44,934 nt of DNA from Clostridium sp. (GCA_021770825.1 JAETQD010000021.1:1-44934); one strand, 5' to 3'. Positions 1-7,933 are shown, counted from the first letter of the stretch. The notes: generated by a model not told the origin, from the sequence alone. A program made the numbers and translations.

Positions 1-33
1 GACATGCCTGTCAGCAACTGCTATATATAAAGC

Positions 34-70
34 AAGGGTGAAAAGCCTGATTTTTAAGCTTCTCACCCTT
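34..70 (-). terminator. Stem-loop downstream of the RhuM gene
   Basis: Arms AAGGGTGA (34-41) and TCACCCTT (63-70) pair, and the stem continues inward through AAGC/GCTT. It lies about 130 bases past the RhuM stop codon on the minus strand. The T-tract is poor, so termination is only probable. A second small hairpin (GGCTGA/TCAGCC, 117-134) lies between it and the gene. Nothing else is visible in 1-196. Confidence 0.45.
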
Positions 71-196
71 CATTATCATAGAAGAATCTAATTTACAGAG
101 ATTTTCTCATACCCTCGGCTGACCTTATTCAGCCAGAGTCTGTAAACATTTTTGCGCATAACTCTTGACGGTACCTATCCTAATGCATTGAAATCT

Positions 197-1240
197 TTAG
201 TTTGTTGAAAATAATCCAATAGTATCATCCATTTCTAATAATACGCGATCAAAATCACTCTGATACAATTTGTCCTGTTTTACACGATATTTTTCAAATT
301 CACTTAATGCATGCTGTTCTGCTATTTTGGCAGAAATAGTTCCCGCATGTGTCAAAATTTCTTTTTTTGACAATCGTAAAATCCCTTCAAACTGTTCTGC
401 CCAATCTTCCATCGTCATTGGTACCTGCTCTTCTGCACGCAGTTCTGCCAAATCCAAATAAGCATTCACAATTCTTGCCATTGCAGAAAGTTCATCTTTC
501 GTCAGATAGTTTTTTGCAATCGTTACATCAAACTTCTGAATTTTACCATTTGGAGCATCTTTCCATGTCTGCAATCCCATATGCTCTTTCTCGCTATCTG
601 CTCTATGATAAATTACTTCCGCCGCAGTCTCCCCGTGAATTGCCCAATGCAATTGATTCTGTACTTTAGCGAAAAACGTCCTCGTCGTCTGTGCTTTTGG
701 ATCATAATCTATGCTTGTTGCATAAATGTCAGTAATTTTCTGATAAAATCTCCGTTCAGATAACCTGATCTCCCGAATTCTCTGCAACTGTTCCTCAAAG
801 TAATCTTTTGTCAAAACAGTTCCAAAATTTTTCAGTCGTTCATCATCCATCGCGAAACCTTTAATGGTAAATTCTTCTATGATACCATTAGCCCATTTTC
901 GAAACTGAACCGCTCTTGGCGAATCAACCTTATTTCCTACTGCAATAATCACTTTTAAATTATAATGGTTCGTGTTATAACTTTTCCCATCAGCGGCAGT
1001 TATTCGAAATTTTCGAATAACTGAATTTTCATCCAACTCACCATCTGCAAATATTTTTTTTAGGTGATAATTAATCGTATGCGTCTCCACATTATAAAGC
1101 AGTCCCATCATTTTCTGTGTAAGCCAGACATTCTCTTCAAAATATATTGCATTTACATCGCTTTCACCAGTAGCTGTAATAAAAGTCAAGTATTCTGCTG
1201 CTGAAGAACGTATGATTGATACTTCGTTTTTCTTTTTCAT
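197..1240 (-). CDS. RhuM-family (virulence RhuM / Fic-Doc associated) protein
   Basis: The 347-residue protein matches the RhuM family, first described from a Salmonella pathogenicity island and common in genomic islands and near defence or toxin genes. Its N-terminal part (about residues 30-130) has the family pattern: a short sequence reading WLTQKMMGLLYNV, then IRKFRITAADGKSYNTNHYN, then VGNKVDSPRAVQFRKWAN. This resembles the DNA-binding N-terminus of phage antirepressor-like proteins. The C-terminal half is helical and charged. Biochemical activity is not established for the family. The start has AGAAGGG about 8 bases upstream. Length is normal, so the gene looks intact, unlike its neighbours on the right. 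The setting of broken genes suggests acquired DNA. Confidence 0.8.
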   Translation of the reverse strand: MKKKNEVSIIRSSAAEYLTFITATGESDVNAIYFEENVWLTQKMMGLLYNVETHTINYHLKKIFADGELDENSVIRKFRITAADGKSYNTNHYNLKVIIAVGNKVDSPRAVQFRKWANGIIEEFTIKGFAMDDERLKNFGTVLTKDYFEEQLQRIREIRLSERRFYQKITDIYATSIDYDPKAQTTRTFFAKVQNQLHWAIHGETAAEVIYHRADSEKEHMGLQTWKDAPNGKIQKFDVTIAKNYLTKDELSAMARIVNAYLDLAELRAEEQVPMTMEDWAEQFEGILRLSKKEILTHAGTISAKIAEQHALSEFEKYRVKQDKLYQSDFDRVLLEMDDTIGLFSTN

Positions 1241-1319
1241 AATTCGATTCCCTTCTTAGAACATTCAATATGCTTTTTCTATTACTTCTTGTCAAATACA
1301 ATGATTTCTTTTATTCTCT

Positions 1320-1405
1320 TTACGAATGGAGGTCACTAAACTCATTCAGTCCGGTTAGTTTTACCCTGTCCACTCAGTCCATATAGCCCACAAAATATGG
1401 GATAA
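1320..1405 (-). pseudogene. Decayed C-terminal scrap of a metallophosphoesterase gene
   Basis: Read on the minus strand, 1320-1373 gives DRVKLTGLNEFSDLHS followed by a stop. This is nearly the same as the last residues of the intact gene at 2529-3074 (DWVNLPGRNEFGDLYS, stop). Weaker similarity continues to about 1405, with stops and small indels. It is therefore a partial second copy of the same or a closely related gene, about 1.2 kb from the intact one. The rest of this intergenic stretch (1241-1453) holds a small hairpin (CGGGGTT/AACCCCG, 1430-1446) and three short CACAAAAT repeats, and nothing coding. Confidence 0.6.
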
Positions 1406-1453
1406 ATAACACAAAATACCACTAGATAACGGGGTTGAGAACCCCGACGCTTA

Positions 1454-1726
1454 GTAGGACACAAAATATTCCACCGCGTTGTTGGGGAAGAATTCTTTGA
1501 ATTCTCCATAAAGCTGGGCGGCCAGTGTCTTATTATGAGCGATGATCAATGTTGGTTTATTCAGCGCCTGGATGACATTGGCCATTGTGAAAGTCTTGCC
1601 GGAGCCGGTGACTCCCAGAAGCGTCTAGAACTGATTGCCTTCTTTGAAGCCTTTTACGAGGGCTCCTATCGCCTGAGGTTGGTCGCCGGTAGGGGCGTAT
1701 TCTGATACTAATTCGAAATGGTCCAT
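1454..1726 (-). pseudogene. uvrB: 5' fragment of uvrB (excinuclease ABC subunit B), with internal stop
   Basis: The minus strand from ATG 1726 reads MDHFELVSEYAPTGDQPQAI, then LVKGFKEGNQF, a TAG stop at codon 34 (1625-1627), then [20 protein letters not shown] and on to [17 protein letters not shown], followed by TAA at 1451-1453. This is the N-terminus of UvrB, including the Walker A motif GVTGSGKT. Only about 91 of roughly 660 codons are present and two stops interrupt them, so this cannot make a repair protein. The functional uvrB must lie elsewhere. The fragment begins exactly where the neighbouring DUF1016 gene loses its reading frame, marking a recombination junction. Confidence 0.85.
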
Positions 1727-2268
1727 AATAATTTCTTACACCTCTTCATGACAAATTTTACCTCAATTTCCTTAGCGACACTTTCTTTGTCATGGCTTGC
1801 GAGAATACGCTGATAAAACATCGTATTAATCTGACGCTCTAATTGTCTTACACTCCACCCTGCTTTCACAGCCTCCTTAGCATAAAATTCCCGCGCCGTT
1901 TCATCTGTTACTCTCATTAATTTTATATAATGTGACCAACTCAATTCGGGAGACAGTGTCTCTCGAATTGGAAACATCAAATAAAAACGTCTCATATTTC
2001 TAAGATTCGTTATATCAAAGCCTTTTCCAAATTCTGCTGTCAATTTTTTAGATATATACTGTAATAGCCGTTTACCATATGTCGCACGTTCATTTTCACC
2101 ACATGCATGATAAATCTGTTCACCGATTTCCCAATATGCATTTACCATTGCGTAATTAACGGTTGCTTTAACTTTATTTTGTGCATTTATAATATATCCA
2201 CGAATGGATAAATACATTTCTTCTTGTTTTTGTTCAGCAAAAAGTAATTCTTTTTCCTGTTTCTTCAC
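1708..2268 (-). pseudogene. Truncated DUF1016 (YhcG-like) nuclease gene
   Basis: The readable 186-residue product has the DUF1016 N-terminal domain: a helical start, the segment VNAYWEIGEQIYHA, then YGKRLLQYISKKLTAEFGKG, LRNMRRFYLMFP, and WSHYIKLMRVTDETAREFYA. Full-length family members are about 340-370 residues and carry a C-terminal PD-(D/E)XK nuclease domain, which is absent here. Homology stops near 1731; the last residues (WTISN) are simply the uvrB fragment read out of frame. The N-terminal domain could still be translated, with TTCCTTTC giving a GAAAGGAAAGG Shine-Dalgarno. YhcG-type genes are frequent in restriction-modification islands, but no such neighbours are seen here. Confidence 0.75.
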
Positions 2269-2349
2269 GTGACACCTTTCCTTTCAGATTTCTTTCTGCT
2301 TTAATTATGCAGACATTATCTGCGCAATTATCCATACGGTATTAAATTC

Positions 2350-2365
2350 GCTACACGCGTGTAGC
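2350..2365. repeat. Perfect 16-base palindrome upstream of the DUF1016 gene
   Basis: GCTACACGCGTGTAGC is fully self-complementary and is followed on the plus strand by TTTTT. It could be an operator, or a weak plus-strand terminator formed with a CGCG loop. A second perfect palindrome, CTATAATTATAG, lies at 2475-2486. Both sit in the 260-base gap between the DUF1016 remnant and the metallophosphoesterase gene, which otherwise shows nothing coding. Confidence 0.4.
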
Positions 2366-2528
2366 TTTTTCATTTTCCATAGTCATTTCCACATTACACG
2401 AATACAGATCACAAAATTCACTCATCCGCCCAATGTTACTTAATCCACGCTCTCTTATTTTTGTGCATTAACAGCTATAATTATAGATACACTTTTCCCA
2501 TCATAAAAAACTTGTCTATTCTGACTCT

Positions 2529-3074
2529 TTACGAATAAAGGTCACCAAACTCATTCCGTCCAGGTAAATTTACCCAATCCATAATCTGCTTCACAGATAC
2601 CGGATAATAATGATTCGCATCCACCCCTACATCGAATCTTCTGATTCCGTCTTCCTTATTCTGTTTGTTATATTCTTCCCGTGTATGAATATGTCCGTGG
2701 AGCTGAATGCTCCCACTATTTTTCTTTGGCCACGACAGCATCGGATAATGCATCAATGCAAAATACATCCCATTCAACGACACCGTCTTAAAATCGCAAA
2801 TCTCCTCGAATAAAGTTTCATCATATCCTTTATCATGATTTCCCTTAACCAGAATTTTCTTTCCCTTCATTTTTCCAATCTGTTCATTGGCCTGTTCAAC
2901 CAACATATGATGGCAAATATCGCCTAAAATATATACCGTATCATTCTTCTGCACAACGGCATTGTAATTCCCAAGCAAAATGCGGTTCATTTCTTCCACA
3001 TTTCTAAAAGGGCGATTCTGCATCTTGATAATCCCCGCATGCCCCAGATGTAAATCACTTGTGAAATATACCAT
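2529..3074 (-). CDS. Calcineurin-like metallophosphoesterase
   Basis: A 181-residue phosphoesterase of the small, single-domain calcineurin-like type. The metal-binding motifs are in order: TSDLHLGH (D-x-H) at the N-terminus, ILGDICH (GD), KGNHDKG (GNHD), ALMHYPML (H) and LHGHIHT (GHxH). The natural substrate of this subgroup is not known; it is predicted to be a cytosolic phosphomonoesterase or phosphodiesterase. The start at 3074 is chosen because the protein then begins MVYFTSDLHLGH, as is usual, with GAGAGG six bases upstream; an in-frame upstream extension has no family similarity. The gene stands alone, and a decayed copy of its 3' end lies at 1320-1405. Confidence 0.85.
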   Translation of the reverse strand: MVYFTSDLHLGHAGIIKMQNRPFRNVEEMNRILLGNYNAVVQKNDTVYILGDICHHMLVEQANEQIGKMKGKKILVKGNHDKGYDETLFEEICDFKTVSLNGMYFALMHYPMLSWPKKNSGSIQLHGHIHTREEYNKQNKEDGIRRFDVGVDANHYYPVSVKQIMDWVNLPGRNEFGDLYS

Positions 3075-3265
3075 TTTTATCCTCTCAACATACCAAACGT
3101 TCAAATACATATACAATGCAGCATTCCCAATGTACTTCCTGCTTCCGCGTATCAACAACCCAATTTCAAAAACACAGTCTTTTCTCCGATTATACCAGAT
3201 GATAAAAAGAAAGTACAGAACAAAATCGAATGTTTGTTCTGTACCGTATAAATTCTTTCCTGTCC

Positions 3266-3690
3266 CTAAAACACTTTAACCGCAGCCGCTGTAATATTGT
3301 CGCTTCCTCCGCCGTCATACACCCGGCCGCCACTTCCTGGGTTACCATGAGTGGTCCATTGCCAACTGGCATACCTGCCGCGTGATGGCATAGGCCCTGC
3401 TGTCATCCACATGTCCAAGAAGCTACCTGTAATTCCACAAAACAAGGGCTGTCAATGTGGTCCCGCCTGCTATTCCGCTCCGCTTATCGCTGTAAAAAAT
3501 TTCTTTATTAATCTCCATAAGCTGCTGCCGGAAACGGCGGCGCAGGATTTTCCCAGCCTTATCCTGCTCCAGAAGGCATGGAAACTCATAGTCCGTCCAT
3601 GCCCCAGCATTTTTACCGCCCTGCGGCTGGTCACCTCGCCCTTACTGAGCCCGCCGGCTCCATCGCAGACTGCTGAAGCAGGGTCCACGC
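3266..3690 (-). pseudogene. Relic of a PP2C-family serine/threonine phosphatase
   Basis: PP2C motifs appear in order on the minus strand but in different frames. SAVCDGAGGLSKGEVTSRRA is the metal-binding DGxGG segment. Then come EINKEIFYSDK, GGTTLTALVLW, VDDSRAYAIT (the GDSRxY motif) and QEVAAGCMTAEEA (the DHSxVxxxVxxGxxTxEEA region). It ends with GGGSDNITAAAVKVF and a TAG stop (3266-3268), the PP2C C-terminus. The stretch between the EEA motif and the DNIT motif, about 100 residues in a normal enzyme, is missing, and at least two frameshifts are needed to read it. The gene is clearly dead. Confidence 0.7.
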
Positions 3691-4015
3691 CGCCAGCAAA
3701 AGAAACAGCATGGTTGGGAATCCGCTTTCTGTCCGTATCCAAAATTCTCAGAAGTAAAAGCCCATACATAAAAATCCAGTATCGGAGAATTTTAATAGGA
3801 TGATATCCAGATTGACCCATCAGAAATCCCCCGCAGGGAAAGATGAAAACCGTCAGGGCTGCCCAAATCAATGGACTGGCAGAATTCACCCTGTGTTTGA
3901 CCATGCCTGCAAACTGGTCCAAATATATCCTGAACGCATTTAGATATTGTAACTTTTCAAACTTCAGTAACCAAATCTTCTCGGCCCTGACATAAACAGG
4001 CACAGGGACTTTCAT
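3691..4015 (-). pseudogene. Membrane-protein remnant fused in frame to the PP2C relic
   Basis: About 108 codons starting at 4015 run straight into the PP2C relic. There are probable membrane segments (ALTVFIFPCGGFLMG; ILRYWIFMYGLLLLRIL) followed by DTDRKRIPN. The last motif vaguely recalls A24 prepilin peptidases, but the match is too weak to name. The in-frame join to a PP2C motif suggests a deletion fused two genes. No credible Shine-Dalgarno site is seen. The product is most likely not functional. Confidence 0.4.
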
Positions 4016-4072
4016 CCCTATTCCTGAAAAATACTTTACCCCAACTCCTGGTAAAGAGCCAAAAAATAAAAA

Positions 4073-4110
4073 TGGTGCGAAGCTGCCATCACAAAGCAGC
4101 CCCGCACCAT
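4073..4110 (-). terminator. Rho-independent terminator after the two acetyltransferase genes
   Basis: Outer arms TGGTGCG/CGCACCA and inner arms GCTGC/GCAGC form a long stem. On the minus strand it is followed by TTTTTATTTTTT. It starts 14 bases past the stop of the 4124-4693 gene. A TTTTTT run on the other side makes it plausible in both directions. Confidence 0.85.
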
Positions 4111-4123
4111 AATTTTTTCTATC

Positions 4124-4693
4124 TTATACAGTCTTTCTCATAACATAAACCCGTTCTCCTGCCCGGCACATCTCAAACCCGTACTTTTCATACAGCCGGA
4201 CCGGCCCCCGGTACTGGTATTCCAGCTCCCGATTTATAAATGGATACCCTTCCACATAGCGGTATCCCTCCGCCTTCGCGTCCTTCAAAACCTGTTCCAT
4301 AACCAGGCTGGCAATTCCTTTTCCCCGGTATTCCGGCGCAATATCAATACAGTATACCACCAGGATCTTTCCGTCTAAGCTGTCCCCGGCTGTGTATTCC
4401 TTATTTTCGCAGACCGGAGCATACCCGCTCTTCTCTCCTGCATTGCACCATCCAACCACGCGGTCCTTCTCGTACACCAGATACCCGCTCATGATTCCGC
4501 TCTCAATGAGCTCCTTTGCTTTTTGACGCCGCTCCTCCTTTATTTCCAGACGGTCATTCTCCTCTTTGCTCAAATGACTCTCCAGGCAATAGCAGGCAGA
4601 CCATTCCTCATGGTCCGAAAATGCATCATGGTCAAAATAATTTAAATATGCATCTGCCATCTCTTTCGTAAGCTTTCTCACCTGTATTTCCAT
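4124..4693 (-). CDS. GNAT-family N-acetyltransferase
   Basis: A 189-residue single-domain GNAT enzyme. The acetyl-CoA binding motif A is seen as VVYCIDIAPEYRGKGIASLV (about residues 110-130, R/Q-x-x-G-x-G/A form RGKGIA), followed by the conserved LYEKYGFE motif B near the C-terminus (about 168-175). The substrate is not predictable; close relatives are generic acetyltransferases of small molecules. The gene overlaps the end of the upstream acetyltransferase gene by 16 bases, implying translational coupling, and is last in a two-gene operon ending at the 4073-4110 terminator. Confidence 0.8.
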   Translation of the reverse strand: MEIQVRKLTKEMADAYLNYFDHDAFSDHEEWSACYCLESHLSKEENDRLEIKEERRQKAKELIESGIMSGYLVYEKDRVVGWCNAGEKSGYAPVCENKEYTAGDSLDGKILVVYCIDIAPEYRGKGIASLVMEQVLKDAKAEGYRYVEGYPFINRELEYQYRGPVRLYEKYGFEMCRAGERVYVMRKTV

Positions 4694-5640
4694 TCCATAA
4701 TCCCCCCTTCATCAATCCGCCTCACCACCCCATTGGTATACGGCGTAAAATATTTCGGCCAGAAGCCCCGTGCCGCCGGATTGAAGCTCTCATAATCCAC
4801 TCCAAGGAGCGAATATCCCTCATTTTTAAGCGTCTCTGCCACAAAGTGCAAGAGCCCTCCGGCAATGTTCCTTCCTCGGTATTCCAAAAGACAGTAGGCG
4901 CCGCATATATTTAACATATCGGAGGTACTGGTGATAAAGCTTTCTCCTTCTTTTGAAACCATATACCAGGCCGCCGCCCTGCCGTTTACCTCAGCCACAA
5001 ACAAGCGGTCCCCCTCTTCCTTTACGTCCCGTAAAAACTCCTCCAGCCCCTTGGTGGGATGCCGAAAAAAGATAGGACTCTCCCTTAAGTGTTCACTGTT
5101 TTTCCGGTAAAACGGGTAGGCCAGCGCAAATTCCTTCTGTTCCAGCTCTCTGAAAGTCACATTCTCGTCGGACACCTGCATACGAATTCCTTCCATATTC
5201 CAGATCGCATCCACCGTCCGAAGCCCAAAGCCATACTGGTAAAACAGCTCCTTTAAAACTTCATCATGTGCAAAAAAGCAGACCGCATGGCTGGCAGCCC
5301 CGGCAGCCGCCCATTTTTTCGCAGCAGACTGGTACATATGAGCATAAATCTTATCCCGCCCCTCTGAAACTGCCCCATTTCCATGGAGCGGAGAGAAAAC
5401 GCCCTTCACCCCGGGAATTCCAAAGGCATTGAAGGGCCCTTTGCAGGTCAGAAAGCCCAGCATCCGCTCCCCTTCAAAGGCAGCCACCCCAAGGTGGTTC
5501 CCGGCCATGGACTGTAACAGCTCTGCGCCAATAGAAAACTCCGGCAGAGCTGGAACACGCCGTTTCTCCTCCCGGTAATTCTCCTTAAGAATCCGCACTG
5601 CCTGCTCCACGTGTTCCGCCTTAAATTCCACAAACTCCAT
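4678..5640 (-). CDS. GNAT-family N-acetyltransferase, two-domain size
   Basis: A 320-residue acetyltransferase. The N-terminal half (FVEFKAEHVEQAVRILKENY onward) is the divergent GNAT lobe seen in large acetyltransferases. The C-terminal half carries the second lobe, with YCLLEYRGRNIAGGLLHFVA (motif A, about residues 255-275) and a final LGVDYESFNPAARGFWPKYF (motif B, where an Asn/Phe pair is typical). The start at 5640 has GGAAGGAAG placed 7 bases upstream and gives a normal N-terminus; a longer reading from 5709 would run into the structured non-coding block. The substrate is unknown. It is co-transcribed with the overlapping acetyltransferase gene 4124-4693. Confidence 0.75.
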   Translation of the reverse strand: MEFVEFKAEHVEQAVRILKENYREEKRRVPALPEFSIGAELLQSMAGNHLGVAAFEGERMLGFLTCKGPFNAFGIPGVKGVFSPLHGNGAVSEGRDKIYAHMYQSAAKKWAAAGAASHAVCFFAHDEVLKELFYQYGFGLRTVDAIWNMEGIRMQVSDENVTFRELEQKEFALAYPFYRKNSEHLRESPIFFRHPTKGLEEFLRDVKEEGDRLFVAEVNGRAAAWYMVSKEGESFITSTSDMLNICGAYCLLEYRGRNIAGGLLHFVAETLKNEGYSLLGVDYESFNPAARGFWPKYFTPYTNGVVRRIDEGGIMEWKYR

Positions 5641-5699
5641 ACGTTTCTTCCTTCCATCCCTTCCCGGTTCTGCTGTCTTCCTTTCTGCCGCAGTACCCT

Positions 5700-5800
5700 C
5701 ACTATGCACGAGGCCGTGGGCCGTGCTCCGTTGGGGCAGACCCTGCGATCTCTGCGGAGCATTTTTGTATCATGGGGAACAAAGTTTCCTCGTATGATAC
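5700..5800. repeat. Structured non-coding block (possible interspersed element)
   Basis: Between the acetyltransferase start and the efp terminator lie two strong hairpins. One is TGCTCCG (5724-5730) with CGGAGCA (5755-5761) followed by TTTTT, containing an inner GGG/CCC. The other is GTATCAT (5767-5773) with ATGATAC (5794-5800), which extends inward through GGGGAA and TTTCCTC. The density of pairing is far above that of the other intergenic regions here. The sequence reminds me of repeated intergenic elements of clostridial genomes, but no second copy is in this window, so the repeat status is an inference. Confidence 0.4.
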
Positions 5801-5805
5801 AAAAA

Positions 5806-5843
5806 AGGTTCCATGAACCAGCTCATACAAGCCCATGGAACCT
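5806..5843 (-). terminator. Terminator of efp
   Basis: Arms AGGTTCCATG (5806-5815) and CATGGAACCT (5834-5843) pair perfectly over 10 bases. On the minus strand the hairpin is followed directly by a T run (TTTTTTG). It begins 52 bases past the efp stop codon. Confidence 0.9.
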
Positions 5844-5894
5844 CTGCATTCTGCTTTTTTGTTATACAATCTCCGCTTACGCATCCATCCTCTA

Positions 5895-6452
5895 TTAAGC
5901 TCTGGACAGATACTCACCAGTACGTGTATCAATCTTAACTCTGTCACCCTGGTTTACGAATAACGGAACGTTGATCTGTGCGCCAGTCTCAACGATAGCC
6001 GGCTTGGTAGCGCCTGTTGCGGTATCGCCCTTGAAGCCCGGTTCTGTGTCTGTAATTTCAAGCTCAACGAATAAGGGAGCCTCTACGGAGAATACGTTTC
6101 CGTTGTAGGAACATACCTTAACAACCTCGTTCTCTTTAACGAACTTCAATGCATCAGCTACGATATCCTTGTTTAAAGCAACCTGCTCGTAAGTATTGGT
6201 GTCCATAAAGTTGTATAAGTCACCATCAGCATACAAATACTGCATGTCCACACGGTCAATTCTTGCTGCCGGGAATTTCTCTGTGGGGCGGAAGGTTCTC
6301 TCAACTACGCCGCCGTTGATCACGTTTTTCAATTTAGTTCTAACGAAAGCAGCACCCTTACCCGGTTTTACGTGCTGGAATTCCAAAATCTGTACTACCT
6401 GGCCATCAATCTCAAGTGTAACGCCATTTCTAAAATCACCCGCTGATACCAT
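5895..6452 (-). CDS. efp: Translation elongation factor P
   Basis: The 185-residue protein is a full-length EF-P, the tRNA-shaped factor that relieves ribosome stalling at polyproline stretches. Its N-terminus ([20 protein letters not shown], then [19 protein letters not shown]) carries the KPGKG loop whose tip lysine contacts the peptidyl-tRNA. The end ([20 protein letters not shown]) is the typical domain III. A GGAGG site lies 9 bases before the ATG. The order nrdR-yqeG-efp on one strand suggests partial co-transcription, although the 107-base gap before efp leaves room for its own promoter. Confidence 0.97.
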   Translation of the reverse strand: MVSAGDFRNGVTLEIDGQVVQILEFQHVKPGKGAAFVRTKLKNVINGGVVERTFRPTEKFPAARIDRVDMQYLYADGDLYNFMDTNTYEQVALNKDIVADALKFVKENEVVKVCSYNGNVFSVEAPLFVELEITDTEPGFKGDTATGATKPAIVETGAQINVPLFVNQGDRVKIDTRTGEYLSRA

Positions 6453-6559
6453 AAATGATATTCCTCCTTAAAATCTGATTATATCTTTTTCACGCTTATG
6501 GCTGATTCTACCCTATTCTATACTATAATCCATCGGTTTTCAACCATTTTTTGCAAAAA

Positions 6560-7075
6560 TCATCGGCCTGTCCGTTTCTTTTTCCGCTGGTTTTCATAAA
6601 ACCACAGCACCACTGCCTCCAGATACCGCTTTAAAACGATCTGAATCTCCTCTTTGGGATTGATGGGCTTCACCAGGATACTGTAAAGGCCAGTCCGGTT
6701 GGCTCCCCACACATCGGTAAACAACTGGTCGCCGACAAAAAGCGTCGTTTCACGGCTGGTCTTCATGACCTTCATGGCCTTCTCATATCCCTTTACCGAG
6801 GGCTTTTGGCCCTTATAAATATACGGGCTGTTCACCTTTTTTGCAAAGGGCGCCACCCGCGGCTCCTTATTGTTGGAAAGAATGCAGGTGGAAAAGCCCA
6901 GGCACCGAAGCCTGTCAAACAGTTCCATGGAGCGCTCATCAGCCGGAGCCCCGTGGGGAACCAGGGTATTGTCCACGTCAAATATAATTCCCCGGTAACC
7001 TTTTTTATATAATTCCTCAAAGGGAATTTGATACGCGCTGTCCAGATATTCGCTGGGATAAAAGGTCTGCAGCAT
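6560..7075 (-). CDS. yqeG: YqeG-family HAD-IIIA phosphatase
   Basis: A 171-residue HAD phosphatase of the YqeG type. The catalytic motif IIFDVDNTLVP is at residues 31-40 (nucleophile D33, acid D35). Motif II is in CILSNN (about residue 67) and motif III in FVGDQLFTDVWGANR, whose GDQ-x3-D is the Mg-binding loop. Related to phosphatidylglycerophosphate phosphatases (Gep4) and to a B. subtilis gene near aroE and the GTPase yqeH. The exact substrate here is not shown. It starts 9 bases after the nrdR stop, so the two are co-transcribed. Confidence 0.9.
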   Translation of the reverse strand: MLQTFYPSEYLDSAYQIPFEELYKKGYRGIIFDVDNTLVPHGAPADERSMELFDRLRCLGFSTCILSNNKEPRVAPFAKKVNSPYIYKGQKPSVKGYEKAMKVMKTSRETTLFVGDQLFTDVWGANRTGLYSILVKPINPKEEIQIVLKRYLEAVVLWFYENQRKKKRTGR

Positions 7076-7084
7076 ACGAAGCTC

Positions 7085-7540
7085 CTACTTATTGTTTAAA
7101 AATTTAGCCAGCTCTTCCATGAACGCATTGACATCCTTGAATTCCCGGTATACGGAAGCAAAGCGCACATATGCCACCTCGTCCACGTCCTTTAGCTTCT
7201 TCATTACCAGCTCGCCAATCACAGAGGCCAGAACCTCCTTCTCTTCCATGCCGAAAATCTGATTTTCGATCTCATCAATCATGGAACTGATCTGCTGGGA
7301 GGAAACCGGACGCTTATGACAGGAAAGCAGGATTCCCTTTTCCACCTTCGAGCGGTCATAGGTCTCTCTGGAATTATCCTTTTTAATAATCATAAGGGGC
7401 ATGGTCTCTAACTTTTCGTAAGTGGTGAACCGCTTTCCGCACTGTTCACACTGACGGCGCCGTCTGATGGAGCTGTTGTCGTCTGCCGGCCTGGAGTCAA
7501 TTACTTTGGTATCTGACGCATTACAGAATGGACATTTCAT
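7085..7540 (-). CDS. nrdR: Transcriptional repressor NrdR
   Basis: A 151-residue NrdR, the ATP/dATP-sensing repressor of ribonucleotide reductase genes. The zinc ribbon uses C3, C6, C31 and C34 (MKCPFC...CEQCGKRFTT), and an ATP-cone domain covers about residues 49-139 (LMIIKKDNSRETYDRSKVEKG and following). Length and motifs are normal. It leads the nrdR-yqeG pair. No NrdR boxes were recognised in the window, as expected since no nrd genes are here. Confidence 0.97.
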   Translation of the reverse strand: MKCPFCNASDTKVIDSRPADDNSSIRRRRQCEQCGKRFTTYEKLETMPLMIIKKDNSRETYDRSKVEKGILLSCHKRPVSSQQISSMIDEIENQIFGMEEKEVLASVIGELVMKKLKDVDEVAYVRFASVYREFKDVNAFMEELAKFLNNK

Positions 7541-7616
7541 ATGTGCCTCCTTCTAAATTTCCGTTATTTTCTGTTGACATTTTATCATAATCCCTGCCCT
7601 TCTGGCAAGCCCTTTG

Positions 7617-7871
7617 CTATTTGGACGACTTGGGCGGCTTTTCCTTTAATTCCACCAGAATGATATCATTTCCGATCTGGCACACATCCTCAAAGGGAAT
7701 AATAAACTCCTTTTCCCGTCCCAGAAATCCACAGACACAGCCAGGCCCCGGAACGATCAGAGCTTTGATCTGCCCGGTACAGGGGTCAAATTCAATGTCC
7801 CCCACAAACCCCAGCCGCTTACAGTCACAGACATTGATGACCTCCCGCCGCTTTAACTCACACATCCGCAT
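7617..7871 (-). CDS. YlmC/YmxH-family sporulation protein (PRC-barrel)
   Basis: An 84-residue protein matching the YlmC/YmxH family: MRMCELKRREVINV, then GFVGDIEFDPCTGQIKALIV and FIIPFEDVCQIGNDIILVEL, which is the PRC-barrel fold. Members are conserved in endospore formers and are linked to sporulation, without a known biochemical role. Four cysteines in the first 50 residues are unusual for a protein this small. It lies 76 bases upstream of nrdR on the same strand. Confidence 0.88.
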   Translation of the reverse strand: MRMCELKRREVINVCDCKRLGFVGDIEFDPCTGQIKALIVPGPGCVCGFLGREKEFIIPFEDVCQIGNDIILVELKEKPPKSSK

Positions 7872-7933
7872 ACAATCACCCGCGTACCGACTCCTCTTAT
7901 GACAGCATATGCAGCTCAGCTTATCTTATTTCA

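Noticed and set aside
1430-1446. Hairpin CGGGGTT/AACCCCG as a terminator
   Set aside because: No T-tract on either strand and no intact gene ends here; it may be a leftover of rearrangement.
3470-4015. Single hypothetical protein of 181 residues
   Set aside because: Its C-terminal third is the PP2C DGAGG region that shifts frame further on, so it is a fused remnant and not an intact gene.
5702-5947. Open frame of 81 codons on the minus strand over the structured block
   Set aside because: It overlaps the efp 3' end, the efp terminator and two hairpins, and has no ribosome site; its codons come from the palindromes.
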